This document shows positions 9,244-19,424 of a stretch of 64,000 nt of DNA, in pieces. The position numbers and the translations under genes were made by a program. The stretch is from contig CAJAJL010000008.1 in NCBI GenBank assembly GCA_903940125.1, forward strand, positions 51,852 through 115,851, given 5' to 3'. The notes under the pieces are model-generated. The model saw nothing but the letters and a program-made list of their open reading frames with translations, was not told where the DNA came from and ran no database searches. This DNA is from an uncultured Chlorobiaceae bacterium (lineage in GTDB: Bacteria; Bacteroidota; Chlorobiia; Chlorobiales; Chlorobiaceae). The first letter of the stretch is position 1. The number at the start of each line of letters is the position of its first letter.

Positions 9244-10950
9244 CTACTTGTTTGAAGTTTGAGAAGCTTGTGGGGGAGACTGCAAAGCTGTCAGTACTTC
9301 CTGACAGGTACCAAAACGCTGAACCTGACCATCAACAAGGACAAGCATATGCTCTATTGCCCCAAGAATATTCAAGCGATGTGTCATGACAATTACGGTT
9401 GTTCCCTTTGACCTCAGCAATTTTACTGCATTGAGCAGAGCAGCATCACCAGCTTCGTCAAGGCTTGAATTCGGCTCATCAAGCACCACAAACTTCGGCA
9501 TTCCATATAACGCACGAGCCAACGCAACACGCTGCCGTTCTCCCCCCGAAAGAAACGAACCATCATCACCTATCTGTGTATCGTACCCCTTCGGAAGCTG
9601 TTCAATAAAGTCGTTAAGGGCAACCATCCGACATGCTTCACGAACCTTCTCAATGTCTGGCTCACCAAAGCGGGCGACATTTTCAGCAATCGAACCTTCA
9701 AACAACTCAACATTTTGAGGTAAATAGCCTACATGCTGCCCAAGCTCTTCTTTATCCCACTGATAAATATCATTTCCGTCAAGCCTAACTTTTCCCTGCA
9801 TTGCAGGCCATATACCCACCAAAAGCCTTGCAAGGGTGGTTTTGCCTGATGCAGACGGGCCTACTATGGCAAGAGAACCTCCGGGGGCCACCCTGAACGT
9901 TACTCCTTTAAGAATTTGTACCGGACTTCTGGGAGCACCAGCAATAACACCCTCAACAGAAAGATAGCCAGTGGGTGCCGGTAACGCCATCCCCTTTGCA
10001 GTAATAGGAAACTCTTTTAGCAAAACTTCAAGGCGATTGAACGACTCCATAGTGCTTTCAACCTGGCGCCAGCTCCCAATAATCTGCACAAGAGGCGCTA
10101 GCACCCTACCTCCTAAAATTGAAGCAACAATCATGCCAGAACCATGCAGTTCACCCTTCAGAGTGAGCCAGCATCCCATACCAAGTAACAGAGAACCTAA
10201 AAGACTCTGGACCAATTTAGACAAAGCTGCATTAGTGCCCCCATAATCCGAAGCAACAGCCTGCTGAACAAGAAACTCACGCTGACGACCAATCCACCGT
10301 TTATGAATATCACCCAGCATCCCCATCGACTCAATTACCTGTGCATTTCGAATTACTCCATCAGCATAATTCTGAGTAATAATTGAACCACGATTAGCAG
10401 CCATCAGTGGTTCACGAATACGACGTTCATTAACGATACCAATCGCAAACTGCGCCAAAGCACCTGCTACTGCAAACCAGCCGAGAGCTGGACTCATAAA
10501 AAAAATCAGAACAAGAATAAGTAGAGCAAAAGGGGCGTCGACAAAAGCCAGCAGTACCTGTGAAGGAAGAAATTCTCGAATTGTTTTAAGGTCTCGCAAT
10601 GCCTGCGCTCCACCAACGGGTAGATTTAAAAGCCGCGCTGAAAAAATCGCACTGAAAACTCGTTCCCGTAACCCCTTGTCGAGTTCTATGCCAGCATCAT
10701 GCATCACTTGACGGCGTACCCACTCCATTGCCTCAAGCAACGCATAAGCGCCGACCACCAAAATGGTGAGCATCAGCAACGTGATATGACTGCGACTGTT
10801 AACTACACGGTCATAAACCTCCATCATATATGCACTGGGCGCAAGCACTAATGCATTAACAAACAAACTGAAAAAAAAAGCTTGTTTAAGAGAAGGGAAC
10901 ATAAGCGCAAGAGCATCTCGCAAGGGGGAATTATCTTTAACTTTTTTCAC
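9244..10950 (-). CDS. Type I secretion ABC transporter, permease/ATPase (second of two)
   Basis: 568 aa, same architecture as its neighbour but clearly divergent in sequence. The membrane domain contains [20 protein letters not shown] (31-50) and the nucleotide-binding domain has Walker [10 protein letters not shown] (364-372), [19 protein letters not shown], signature LSGGERQR (467-474), Walker [13 protein letters not shown] (487-498) and MTHRLN. Both ATPase sites look competent, so neither protein is an obviously degenerate partner. Two intact exporters sharing one adaptor and one outer membrane channel is less common than a single ABC gene. They may act as a heterodimer or serve different substrates. 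Confidence 0.95.
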   Translation of the reverse strand: MKKVKDNSPLRDALALMFPSLKQAFFFSLFVNALVLAPSAYMMEVYDRVVNSRSHITLLMLTILVVGAYALLEAMEWVRRQVMHDAGIELDKGLRERVFSAIFSARLLNLPVGGAQALRDLKTIREFLPSQVLLAFVDAPFALLILVLIFFMSPALGWFAVAGALAQFAIGIVNERRIREPLMAANRGSIITQNYADGVIRNAQVIESMGMLGDIHKRWIGRQREFLVQQAVASDYGGTNAALSKLVQSLLGSLLLGMGCWLTLKGELHGSGMIVASILGGRVLAPLVQIIGSWRQVESTMESFNRLEVLLKEFPITAKGMALPAPTGYLSVEGVIAGAPRSPVQILKGVTFRVAPGGSLAIVGPSASGKTTLARLLVGIWPAMQGKVRLDGNDIYQWDKEELGQHVGYLPQNVELFEGSIAENVARFGEPDIEKVREACRMVALNDFIEQLPKGYDTQIGDDGSFLSGGERQRVALARALYGMPKFVVLDEPNSSLDEAGDAALLNAVKLLRSKGTTVIVMTHRLNILGAIEHMLVLVDGQVQRFGTCQEVLTALQSPPQASQTSNK

Positions 10951-11047
10951 ATCAGGGTATGCTTACATCATTATTCATCTTTTCAACATCATCACCCACC
11001 CCCCACATTCTTATCGTATCATTGTGAGCAGGTTTGATTATCACCAA

Positions 11048-11254
11048 TTAAGCGGGAAGTGACGCTATCAAAGCCTGCTCATAGGCACTGTGAGCGGTTT
11101 GGGCTATCGCCAATTGCATTTGCAGACGACGGATTTCATTTTCAGCCACCTTTGCGTTCAATAATTGCTTCTGAGCTTCTTCAGAAAGTTCAGAAACTTT
11201 ATACGTTTTACCGTTATGGGTCAATGTCGGTTCATCGCTCTTCGTTTTAGCCAT
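11048..11254 (-). CDS. Small DUF6447-like protein of the secretion operon
   Basis: 68 aa. The sequence LTHNGKTYKVSELSEEAQKQLLNAKVAENEI matches my recollection of the DUF6447 family: a short beta hairpin (NGKTYKVSELS) followed by an amphipathic helix. The C-terminal half is a continuous helix (RRLQMQLAIAQTAHSAYEQALIAS). An SD-like AGAGGA lies roughly a dozen bases before the ATG. It has no signal peptide, so it is cytoplasmic. Its place between the J-domain-like protein and the first ABC gene suggests a helper or regulator of RTX secretion. The family name is from memory and the function is unknown. Confidence 0.72.
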   Translation of the reverse strand: MAKTKSDEPTLTHNGKTYKVSELSEEAQKQLLNAKVAENEIRRLQMQLAIAQTAHSAYEQALIASLPA

Positions 11255-11432
11255 AGCTCAACAGTCCTCTTTTGTTAATCCTTTTGTTTATTTAACTACT
11301 TTATCGGCTCATATTTTATAACATTTTAACCAATTTACCAAACTTTTGTTCTTTCTTTTAGGGAACAATGTTCATATATGGGTGTTACTGTAAGCTCTTG
11401 ACTGATCCCTCATCCATTGTCAGTAAAATATT

Positions 11433-12194
11433 CTAACCATACATCCTTAGGACTAGTATGTTTTGAACTTCTTTTATCTTGGTATCGAGGTAAATCGACA
11501 TCTCCGCAATCAAATCCCTACCTTCTTCATGAGCCTTTTTCACTTTTACCATCATCACATAGAGATCAGAAGTCATGATCGTAGAAATTGCTGATTGTAT
11601 GTCTGACATCCCTTTGTCAAGGAGTCTTATCGCTCGTTCAGTTCTCTCAAGTTCAGCATAGATACTTTCGCCTGCTACAGCCTCGGGACTTTCATACCAT
11701 TGGTCAAGTATATGCTGCATCTTCATGGTGTCTTTTTGTGCATAGGCTTCGTTTAATTCAGCCATCAACTTTGTACGCAGCGTTCGAGACCGGACTTCCA
11801 TTGCCTTATCCGGATGAATGATAGAAGCAATTTTTCTATACATTCTCTTTGTCTCTTTATAATCCTGAACAGCATGTGACACAGCCTTCGTTTTGAAGGT
11901 TATATTATTTCTGGTATATTTCGTATTTACTGCTGATTTCTTATTATCTTGTTTTATGTGCATTACATCAGATCCATACTCAGTGTTCTTAACCCTTAGT
12001 TCAGAGATCTGGGCATTGAGCCAGTTCAGTTCATTCTGCTTTTTACCCACTTCGTTTGCATATCGCTGCTGAAACTGCTCGACAGTTTTGTTTAACTCCT
12101 GCAACCTGCTCTCCATTGCTTCGTGAAGGCTCAGCAATTTCTCTCCATATGCCTTCCTTTCAGCAAGTTCAGCTTCCATCGCTATTTTATCCAT
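11433..12194 (-). CDS. Coiled-coil protein with a J-domain-like HPD motif
   Basis: 253 aa, no signal peptide or membrane segment. Residues 1-75 are a heptad-rich coiled coil (RLQELNKTVEQFQQRYANEV and onward). Residues 110-165 resemble a J domain: an amphipathic helix MYRKIASII, the diagnostic HPDK at 127-130, then a helix with TKLMAELNEAYAQKD. In DnaJ-family proteins the HPD loop stimulates the ATPase of DnaK. There is no Gly/Phe region, zinc finger or client-binding domain. A second helical region (175-253) completes the protein. It is the first gene after the RTX substrate gene and before the exporter genes, on the same strand. A dedicated co-chaperone that keeps the RTX protein unfolded for export is an attractive inference, not demonstrated. 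Confidence 0.75.
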   Translation of the reverse strand: MDKIAMEAELAERKAYGEKLLSLHEAMESRLQELNKTVEQFQQRYANEVGKKQNELNWLNAQISELRVKNTEYGSDVMHIKQDNKKSAVNTKYTRNNITFKTKAVSHAVQDYKETKRMYRKIASIIHPDKAMEVRSRTLRTKLMAELNEAYAQKDTMKMQHILDQWYESPEAVAGESIYAELERTERAIRLLDKGMSDIQSAISTIMTSDLYVMMVKVKKAHEEGRDLIAEMSIYLDTKIKEVQNILVLRMYG

Positions 12195-12494
12195 TCAAGC
12201 ACAAACAGCTTGATTTCGATTACTTTTGAACTCATGGTAAATCTTTTCCCCTTCTGTAACTTAAAACCCTACCTTTTTTTGAGATGCAGGACTTTACAAT
12301 GTAAAAAATAGATGAAGCATTGTTCAAGCCAACAAGTTTAGGATGATGATGTTGCATTACTGACTTTTGTATAGTTGCCAACTTCGGTTGAAGGGGTATT
12401 ATTACTTCATACACCAGTGACGATGCCAGGTGCCTGTATGAATTTCACTCTTTCAACAGTGATGTGATGAATGTCCTCCCTTATTTTTTCCAAT

Positions 12495-12532
12495 AAAAAA
12501 GCCCCCGCTACTAGAAAGTGTATCGAGGGCTT
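12495..12532 (-). terminator. Rho-independent terminator of the RTX gene
   Basis: Read on the minus strand, AAGCCCTCG pairs with CGGGGGCTT (nine pairs, one G-T wobble) and is followed directly by six T residues. It is about 60 bp beyond the RTX stop codon. Partial termination here would give an excess of secreted protein over its exporter. Confidence 0.7.
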
Positions 12533-12539
12533 AACTTTA

Positions 12540-12574
12540 CCCCACTGCCTTAAGAGCAGTAGGGGGTTTTTCCT
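12540..12574 (+). terminator. Second hairpin with plus-strand T-run
   Basis: CCCCACTGC and GCAGTAGGGG form a stem with one bulged base, followed on the plus strand by GTTTTT. The polarity would stop transcription running antisense into the RTX gene; no plus-strand gene upstream needs it. On the minus strand it may also add a stable 3' stem to the RTX message. Confidence 0.45.
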
Positions 12575-12588
12575 TTAAGCAGCGATCA

Positions 12589-15500
12589 TTATACGTAATG
12601 CAGATCACCTGCAGCATTACCGAGGGAAGACGAGTCAACAAGACCAAGCAACTTGAGCTCAGTAGTCTGAACTATGTTGTCACCGCCCTGCTCAATGTAA
12701 TGGTAAATTGCAGAGTGGGTTTGACCATGAGCAATAATGATACCACCATCTCCGGCACCTGCAACAATTGTATCAGTAGTTGCCCAAGCAGCGACAGTAG
12801 CAAAATCAACTATTTGATTGTCTGTCATACCAGTACCTATCTGAGTCAAAACCAGCGCATTATCCTGGCCGGTAGCAGATGTGAAATCAACAGCAACATC
12901 GAACTTTGTTACCAAGTTAAAACCAACACCAGTACCCACATGATCTGTCGCAGCAAAAGCAGCATGATTAAACAGAATCTGGTCAACACCAGAAGTGAAA
13001 CCATTTATGTGGTCATAACCAGCAGATACACCATTTGTGCCTCCATCATTCTGTGAATTGAATTTGACACCAGTAGCAGCAGTTGTAACAATATTGATGG
13101 TATCTTCACCAGCATTACCCTGCACAGTATAACTACTCAAACCAGCACCTATAGTGATGGTGTCTTTACCGGCACCTCCAAAGACGTCAACAGCATGGTC
13201 AGCAAGATCTCCTACAACTACACCTACAATGCCAGTATCAGCACCTGTTGTAGTTACGTCTATCACAAGGCTGTGGCCTGTAACTACAACAAAATGAGCG
13301 CCATCGACTATTGCCGTCGTGTTGGCTATGCCATTGTTGTCTTTAGCATGTATAGTCAGGAGATTACCGGCATCTGTTTGTGTAACTGCAGAGTCTTGAA
13401 TTAAAAGACCTGTGGTAGTAGCACCAGAACCTATGCTATTAAATTCGATGACATCAACACCACTCAGATTGTAATCGCTACCATGCGCAACCGTATCACC
13501 AATAGTACTGTCAAGACGTGCATTAATATGTAATGTGTCTGTACCTGCACCAAGGTTGAACGTACCATGTACGTGGTCTAAAACACCGCCACGGCTCTGG
13601 TCATTGTCTGTATAGACGTGGTCATTGCCTTTACCAGTAATGACTGTAGAAAGGTCATTATTGTTAGAAGCACTAACATCACCTGCTAACCAATCATAGA
13701 AAGTATTGTCACCATCACCGAGGTTGTAGGTAACTGTGCGATCAAAAATATTGTGATACACAACATCGTTACCTGCCTGGGTGGTATAGCTCACAACGCC
13801 GTTAGCATCAGTGGCATCATCGGTGAACGCTACATTTTGATTCTGTTGGTTAATTTGTTTCGTATTGAAAACAACATTTTCTATGGAAGCGATTCCTGTA
13901 TGATTTAGCTGACCACCAACTCCAAACAGTCCTATGTTTTCATTATACACACCGAAATTCAACTGCAGTGTATCACTACCACCGTTACCGTTAACTGAGT
14001 CAGCAGTCTGTACCTGGCCCAGGTAGTCAGCTACAAATAGATCGCTTCCACTACCACCAACCAACGTATCTGCATTATATGTATAATAGAGACTGTTGAC
14101 TAATGTAACAATACCAAGATTTCCTGTCACTGTGACATTTGAATTGTGGTGTATCGTTACTCCAGCAAGCGTCAGTGCAGAAGCATCGATGACCAGTTGC
14201 GTACCTGCAGGTACATCACTATCAACCCAGATATCAAGCGTCTTAGTTGATGAAGATGAAACTAACGCATTTGTCAGCTCAAGATCCCATGTTTGCGGAA
14301 GATTACTTGCAGACTGGAGTTCAATTCTTTCCAGACCGGTAATATTTGACAAGTCATCTGCAGTAATATTTGCGCCATCAATGACTCTCAACGTATCACC
14401 ACTACCAGCTCCATAATTTAGAACAGCCTTAGCGTTTACTGTTGCGTCATTTGCGATAACCAACTCATTGTTTGCAACTGTATTAGATGCCTCAAGATCA
14501 AATTTGTTGGTATTACTGAAGGTTACATTGGTAATGTCGATGGTATTGCTACCTGAATAATGCGTTGTGTCAACTGTAAAACGATCAGAACCAGCAGAAA
14601 TTGTTGTTAACAGGTTATCCGTTATAACAATATTGCTACCCAAGAGAGGTGTGAAACCGTTACCTACACCATCGAAATTAGCTCCTTTACCATCTAGCTC
14701 CAACACTTCAACAGCTGTAACATGCTCAGCTTCAGATTTACTGATGTTATCACTTCCCGTAAGAATGATGGTATCAACATTAGCTCCACCTGTGATAGTA
14801 TCATCGACAGTCAAAACGTTTGGAACGATATAAAGTGTATCTTTACCATCACCAAGATCGACAGTATCGTGTCCAAAACCAAGATATACAGTATCGTTTC
14901 CTTTGCCTGTAATGACATGGTCATTACCAAGAACACCATCAAGGTGAATAACATCATTACCTGTGCCTGTTGTAACAGTCAGATTATTGTTATCTCCTCT
15001 AAGATCAATCTGCAGTGCCCCAGTAAAGGTATGAGCATCCACTGTTTGTATCGTAGGATTCAGGGCCGTGAGAATGGTCAAATCATGAAGTCCAGCCGCA
15101 TCACCATCAGCGACATTCAACGTTGTAATGTTAGAATCTAAAGTGGTCACAGTTGCAGCATGACCAGCAACAGTAACGTTCAAAGTTTCCACACCACCAT
15201 TAGCAGCAGTTACACTCCCTATCTGAATATTGCCAATTGGGCTAATATTGTAATTGTTGCCCAAAATTAAATTAACCGCATCTGCAGCCCCAGCAACCAC
15301 GCTATCCTGGAAATGAACTTGAACATCAGCAGTATGTGTTACGTTTGTAACCTTTACGTCTACTAACGCAGTTAGCTGATCAAACAATACTGAACCCGTG
15401 GAATTATAACTTTCAACAGTTTTTATCCCATCGCTTCCAGAAAAGTCAAAACCAACCGATCCCGCATTATCCATAGTTACCTTGACAGCCTCAATACCAT

Positions 15501-16173
15501 GCAATTCAAAAGCACCCTTATAAGCTGCACCTACTGCGGTATTGTCGGAATAAAAAAGAGTATCAGCCCCACCATTACCAACAAGGTTATCACCAGCTGT
15601 CAACGTATCACGAGTAGCAACGTATGTATCATTACCAGATGTCCCAGCAAATGCAGGAGAAATATCTGCACCTGCAGTAAGGGTAAAATTCTTTCCAACA
15701 AGCAACGGAGTACCAACTGCAGAACGACCTGCAACACCTGCAGCTATTTCAAAACGTCCTGATGTAATGTAATGAATTGCTGCAGCTTCGTCATTATTAA
15801 CCCCAAGCCACTTAGCATAACCAACCAGATCTGGATTTGCAGCAAAATAAGCGGCTGCATCAAAGGTTATAGTCCGTCCCTCATTGACACCGTATTGGAT
15901 ATAATGCTGTGCCGCGGTTATAAAATCACCATCAGTGATACCATCAGCACCAAGCCAGTTTATCAAATCCACGTTAGACGCAAGGTAATCATAAGCATTA
16001 AAACTAATTGTCCGATTCTCAATACCCGTAGCAACATAAGTATTATAATGCCATGCAGCATTCGCTGAATCAGTAGCATTTAATACATGATCTTGCAAGG
16101 CCCAATTTCTGAGATCCCCGTAGGACGCTATATAATCCCAGCTTGAGAGTGAGCCTGACGTAATTGTAGCCAT
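12589..16173 (-). CDS. RTX-type repeat surface protein, likely type I secretion substrate
   Basis: 1194 aa, acidic, rich in Asp, Asn, Gly, Thr and Val, with essentially no Cys and no N-terminal signal peptide. Residues 13-140 hold three copies of a repeat with pattern Y-x-A-S/N-x-x-D-L-x-x-W/Y followed by A-x-H-Y-x-x-x-G-x-E-x-R, a module common at the N terminus of large bacterial surface proteins. The remainder is beta-rich with scattered RTX-like glycine/aspartate turns such as GGSGSDLF, GTGNDVIHLD, GKGNDTVYLG, GDGKDTL, GAGTDTLHI and GGAGKDTI, which bind calcium in RTX proteins. The last ~90 residues, with YHYIEQGGDNIVQTTELKLLGLVD, resemble a C-terminal surface-protein domain and probably contain the secretion signal. 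The exporter is encoded immediately downstream. It may form an S-layer, adhesin or cell-cell contact protein. Confidence 0.88.
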   Translation of the reverse strand: MATITSGSLSSWDYIASYGDLRNWALQDHVLNATDSANAAWHYNTYVATGIENRTISFNAYDYLASNVDLINWLGADGITDGDFITAAQHYIQYGVNEGRTITFDAAAYFAANPDLVGYAKWLGVNNDEAAAIHYITSGRFEIAAGVAGRSAVGTPLLVGKNFTLTAGADISPAFAGTSGNDTYVATRDTLTAGDNLVGNGGADTLFYSDNTAVGAAYKGAFELHGIEAVKVTMDNAGSVGFDFSGSDGIKTVESYNSTGSVLFDQLTALVDVKVTNVTHTADVQVHFQDSVVAGAADAVNLILGNNYNISPIGNIQIGSVTAANGGVETLNVTVAGHAATVTTLDSNITTLNVADGDAAGLHDLTILTALNPTIQTVDAHTFTGALQIDLRGDNNNLTVTTGTGNDVIHLDGVLGNDHVITGKGNDTVYLGFGHDTVDLGDGKDTLYIVPNVLTVDDTITGGANVDTIILTGSDNISKSEAEHVTAVEVLELDGKGANFDGVGNGFTPLLGSNIVITDNLLTTISAGSDRFTVDTTHYSGSNTIDITNVTFSNTNKFDLEASNTVANNELVIANDATVNAKAVLNYGAGSGDTLRVIDGANITADDLSNITGLERIELQSASNLPQTWDLELTNALVSSSSTKTLDIWVDSDVPAGTQLVIDASALTLAGVTIHHNSNVTVTGNLGIVTLVNSLYYTYNADTLVGGSGSDLFVADYLGQVQTADSVNGNGGSDTLQLNFGVYNENIGLFGVGGQLNHTGIASIENVVFNTKQINQQNQNVAFTDDATDANGVVSYTTQAGNDVVYHNIFDRTVTYNLGDGDNTFYDWLAGDVSASNNNDLSTVITGKGNDHVYTDNDQSRGGVLDHVHGTFNLGAGTDTLHINARLDSTIGDTVAHGSDYNLSGVDVIEFNSIGSGATTTGLLIQDSAVTQTDAGNLLTIHAKDNNGIANTTAIVDGAHFVVVTGHSLVIDVTTTGADTGIVGVVVGDLADHAVDVFGGAGKDTITIGAGLSSYTVQGNAGEDTINIVTTAATGVKFNSQNDGGTNGVSAGYDHINGFTSGVDQILFNHAAFAATDHVGTGVGFNLVTKFDVAVDFTSATGQDNALVLTQIGTGMTDNQIVDFATVAAWATTDTIVAGAGDGGIIIAHGQTHSAIYHYIEQGGDNIVQTTELKLLGLVDSSSLGNAAGDLHYV

Positions 16174-16180
16174 AGTTTAT

Positions 16181-16185
16181 TCCTT
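16181..16185 (-). promoter_or_regulatory. Ribosome binding site of the RTX gene
   Basis: On the minus strand AAGGA within a purine-rich AAAAAAAAGGAATAAACT leader precedes the ATG by about seven bases. It fixes the start at 16173 and suggests efficient translation. Confidence 0.6.
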
Positions 16186-16534
16186 TTTTTTGTTGATTAG
16201 TTGTATTTGCTTATCACAATTAAATTATTACACACAAAGCCGGTAGTTTTACGCCAATTTTACAGTTACCAAGCAACCTTATAATATATTTTTTTTTAAT
16301 CTTTACTGCAAGTGCCCTATTAATCATTTATACACTGGTGAAAGGTAGGTAATTTTAACCAAAAAAAAAAATCTACTGCACACTTTTATAACAGCCTATC
16401 TGAGTTCATAAAATAAACAGCACAACGGTCAAGCTTTCTTTAAATTCTTTGATATCATCGTATTCATTTCAAACTACACGTCCCCATATGGGCTTATTAT
16501 AATACACTCTTATGAAAGTACCAAAAAAAAACAA

Positions 16535-16702
16535 ATGCTGCGTAAATATTTCCCTTATGATGGACGTGATTATGCGCTGCTTTACATTTTTCATCAAAAC
16601 AGTCTGGTACTACTCCCTGAATGGTTACGCCTTCCTGAAGAAATGAGCGTGGAGAGTGATGGAATTTTCTTATTCTTTCACATCGCAAAACCGCATCACT
16701 AA
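16535..16702 (+). CDS. Possible small protein or gene remnant
   Basis: A 55-aa open frame from ATG 16535 with protein-like composition: MLRKYFPYDGRDYALLYIF, then LLPEWLRLPEEMSVESDG and IFLFFHIAKPHH. The same frame stays open upstream to at least 16469 (SNYTSPYGLIIIHSYES), crossing a nine-base A run at 16522-16530 where a frameshift could hide a longer ancestral gene. No family is recognised and no Shine-Dalgarno is evident. It may be a decayed fragment of a mobile or glycan gene, or a genuine short protein. Confidence 0.3.
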   Translation: MLRKYFPYDGRDYALLYIFHQNSLVLLPEWLRLPEEMSVESDGIFLFFHIAKPHH

Positions 16703-16877
16703 CGGGACTAAGGCATCCAGTAGTAGTAGAGCATACGTAATGAAATTATTTTGAGAAATAACTTACAAACCGAAGAAGTAATAAAACGGTGAGGTTGCGA
16801 TAGATAAACAGCGTTGGTTATCCTCTTAAAGCCTTACATTTACTTGCCCTCACAGAAGATTAAACTATAGCTCATGA

Positions 16878-19424
16878 ATGTTACACTTAGCTTCCACTAT
16901 CCGAAAGATTTCGAACTCACTCCGTGACAGTATGCTGAAAATTTATTCCGTATTATGTTCGATTATGGCAAAAAAACCTCTTTTGTTACCTTACATCTTA
17001 CGGAAGGATCGCCTGACTCACATAAAACATGTTTCTCAAACTTGGTATAATAACGATCACAAACATAAAATTCTTGTCATTGATGCATCTACACCGACGC
17101 CTGATCAGGATTCGGGCTCTTTAGATACATTTCTTGCATTACAAGTGTTAGTTGAGCTGCATTATGACGTTACTTTTATTCCTTCTGATCTTAAGCGTAA
17201 TAAAAATTATACCAGCAATATTGCCTCACTCGGTGTAAGATGCTTACATAAAAAGGAGATATATTCAATTGAAAATTTTCTTTCCGCTACCGGGAAGTTT
17301 TTTGATGTCGTCATGCTCTACAGGCTTGGCATCGCTGAATCTCATTTACCAAACGTTCGCAAGCTGGCCCCACAAGCCAAAATTGTTTTTAATACCGTAG
17401 ACTTACATTTTTTGCGTGAAGAGCGGATTGCCGAGGTTGAAAATTCAGAACTGCTCCGCAGTAATGCAGCAAGAACAAAAGCTATAGAGTTGGCTATGAT
17501 GCGTTCTGTTGATGCAACAATTGTTTTGAGTTCTGCTGAATTTGACCTTGTCCGGAACGTTGCCCCATCGGTAAACTGTTATCTGCTACCCTTCTTTCGT
17601 CGTATACCCGGCCGCTCCAATCCATTTTCAAAACGCAAAGATATTGTCTTTATAGGAGGATTTAAACATCAGCCGAACATTGATGCCATAACTTATTTTA
17701 TTAATGATGTATGGCCTTTAGTGCGCAGGAGAATTGCTGATGTACATCTGCTTATTTTAGGAAGTCACCCAACAAAAGCAGTCTATAACTCCGCAAAAAA
17801 TGATGATCGGATAAAAGTTGTTGGCTTTGTTAAAAATCTGAACGATTATTTTGATATCTGTCGGATGTCAGTGGCACCGATCAGAACTGGTGCCGGTATC
17901 AAAGGAAAAATTGTCACCAGTGCCGGTTATGGAGTGCCTTGTGTGGCAACTTCACTCGCTATAGAAGGCATGGGTCTTACTCCTGAATCTGACATTCTTG
18001 TGGCTGATACACCAGCAATATTTGCAGAAAAGGTTATTAAACTGTATAACGATGAGGTTTTATGGACTTCAATCAGTAACAACGCACTTGAATTCATGGA
18101 AAGTCAATTTGCGTACCAAGCTGGTAAAACAAGGCTGGAGCTGTTTTTCTCTTCAATTATTCAAGAAAGCCGCGAGCAATCTCTTCCATCGCCTCCCGAA
18201 AAAGACCAGGCGTCTGCCGAAAGATCGATCGGAGTAAAGAATAAGCTTACCGTGGTTGTGGAAATTCCTTCTTTTGATAAGGGAGGCCTTGAAAAAGTTG
18301 TTCTTGATTCCGTAGTCGCTTTTGATAAGGAACTTATTGATTGTATCATTGTTACCAGTGGTGCGTTAGGGCATCTCAGCCAGCAAGCTGAGGCGTGCGG
18401 GATTAAAGTCGTACAGTTTCCTGATAACAACCGTGAGTTTGCTTATCAGCATTTTCTTGAAATGCATAGGCCTCAGCTCTCAATATCCCACTTCTCACAT
18501 CAAGGTTATCCACTCTTTCATGCATTGTCAATACCAAACATTACGTTTATACATAATGTTTACGCTTTTATGAGCGACGAACAGAGAAATATATTTCTTC
18601 GTTCTGATCCTTATGTACAATTGTACATTGCTGTCTCACCTAAAGCCGCCACCTATGCTGAACATAATCTCTCGGTTTCAAAAGATAAAATCATCATTAT
18701 ACCCAACGGCCTTTCATTAAGCGAGCATGAACAACGGGAAAAGCGTGATCAGTGTCTGTCACGGCAACAGTTCGGTTTTGCGAAAAACGATTATGTTTTC
18801 ATTAACCCTGCTTCCTACAATCTTCATAAAGGTCATTATGTGATGGTTGAAGCCTTAAAAATTGTACGCAAGACCAGAAACGACATAAAGATACTTTGCG
18901 TCGGCAATGAAATTAATTCTCCCCATATAAAACAACTCAGAAAATATATTAAATCAGTCGGCCTGACTGATCACATGCTTATGCCTGGTTATTTCAAAAA
19001 TATTGAGGATGTCATGCGCATATGTGATGCCTGTCTGATGCCATCGTTTATTGAAGGTTGGAGTATTGCTATGAATGAAGCTATGTTTTATCGAAAACCG
19101 CTGATTCTTACCGATACCGGAGGAGCATCGGAAGTTATCGAAAATAACGATATCGGTATTCTCATCCCTAACGAATACGGGTTATCCGACTCTCTGGATC
19201 GTCAAACCCTTGATGAACTGGCTTACACGCCACATCGTTATAAAATTTCAGCCCTAATCGCTAACGCAATGATCAATTTTGCTGATAATCGTCAATATTG
19301 GAAACAGGCCGGTGAACTTGGTCGTCAGAAAATATATAGCCGCCACTCTTTTTCTTGTGTAGTAAAGCAATATGAAGAACTGATGGTAAAGGTCGCTCAA
19401 CAAAGTTTAGTTGAAACTTTATGA
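16878..19424 (+). CDS. Fused double GT4-type glycosyltransferase
   Basis: 848 aa with two GT-B domains. The first (about residues 60-420) has [18 protein letters not shown] as its opening strand, [16 protein letters not shown] at the start of the donor lobe, and [21 protein letters not shown] as the nucleotide-sugar loop. The second (about 450-840) opens with [19 protein letters not shown] and contains [33 protein letters not shown] (E-x7-E type) and [11 protein letters not shown]. Each is a full retaining-type GT4 domain, so the protein probably adds two sugars in succession to a surface glycan. A low-complexity linker rich in Ser, Pro and Glu joins them at about 425-450. It overlaps the acyltransferase gene by 4 bp, indicating co-transcription. 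Confidence 0.9.
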   Translation: MLHLASTIRKISNSLRDSMLKIYSVLCSIMAKKPLLLPYILRKDRLTHIKHVSQTWYNNDHKHKILVIDASTPTPDQDSGSLDTFLALQVLVELHYDVTFIPSDLKRNKNYTSNIASLGVRCLHKKEIYSIENFLSATGKFFDVVMLYRLGIAESHLPNVRKLAPQAKIVFNTVDLHFLREERIAEVENSELLRSNAARTKAIELAMMRSVDATIVLSSAEFDLVRNVAPSVNCYLLPFFRRIPGRSNPFSKRKDIVFIGGFKHQPNIDAITYFINDVWPLVRRRIADVHLLILGSHPTKAVYNSAKNDDRIKVVGFVKNLNDYFDICRMSVAPIRTGAGIKGKIVTSAGYGVPCVATSLAIEGMGLTPESDILVADTPAIFAEKVIKLYNDEVLWTSISNNALEFMESQFAYQAGKTRLELFFSSIIQESREQSLPSPPEKDQASAERSIGVKNKLTVVVEIPSFDKGGLEKVVLDSVVAFDKELIDCIIVTSGALGHLSQQAEACGIKVVQFPDNNREFAYQHFLEMHRPQLSISHFSHQGYPLFHALSIPNITFIHNVYAFMSDEQRNIFLRSDPYVQLYIAVSPKAATYAEHNLSVSKDKIIIIPNGLSLSEHEQREKRDQCLSRQQFGFAKNDYVFINPASYNLHKGHYVMVEALKIVRKTRNDIKILCVGNEINSPHIKQLRKYIKSVGLTDHMLMPGYFKNIEDVMRICDACLMPSFIEGWSIAMNEAMFYRKPLILTDTGGASEVIENNDIGILIPNEYGLSDSLDRQTLDELAYTPHRYKISALIANAMINFADNRQYWKQAGELGRQKIYSRHSFSCVVKQYEELMVKVAQQSLVETL

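Larger units (their letters stand above)
12195..12588. other. Intergenic region between RTX gene and J-protein gene
   Basis: 394 bp with no convincing coding sequence. It holds two hairpins next to the RTX stop codon (annotated separately), which should separate the highly expressed surface-protein message from the downstream export genes. The remainder is AT-rich and must carry the promoter or leader for the J-protein gene; I cannot place its -35/-10 boxes with confidence. Confidence 0.6.
16174..16877. other. Long AT-rich intergenic region, divergent promoters
   Basis: 704 bp between the divergent RTX gene and the GT4-GT4 gene. It is very AT-rich, with T and A homopolymers near 16290 and 16360, and must contain the promoters for both directions. 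The only coding-like stretch is the short open frame around 16535-16702, listed separately. No tRNA, CRISPR or recognised insertion sequence is visible. Confidence 0.5.

Noticed and set aside
12232..12414. 60-aa frame between the RTX and J-protein genes
   Set aside because: No ribosome site, no family likeness and unusual composition; probably chance.
12598..16068. Several 70-150 aa plus-strand frames within the RTX gene
   Set aside because: They are shadows of the repetitive minus-strand coding sequence, rich in Cys, Ser and Ile with no start signals.
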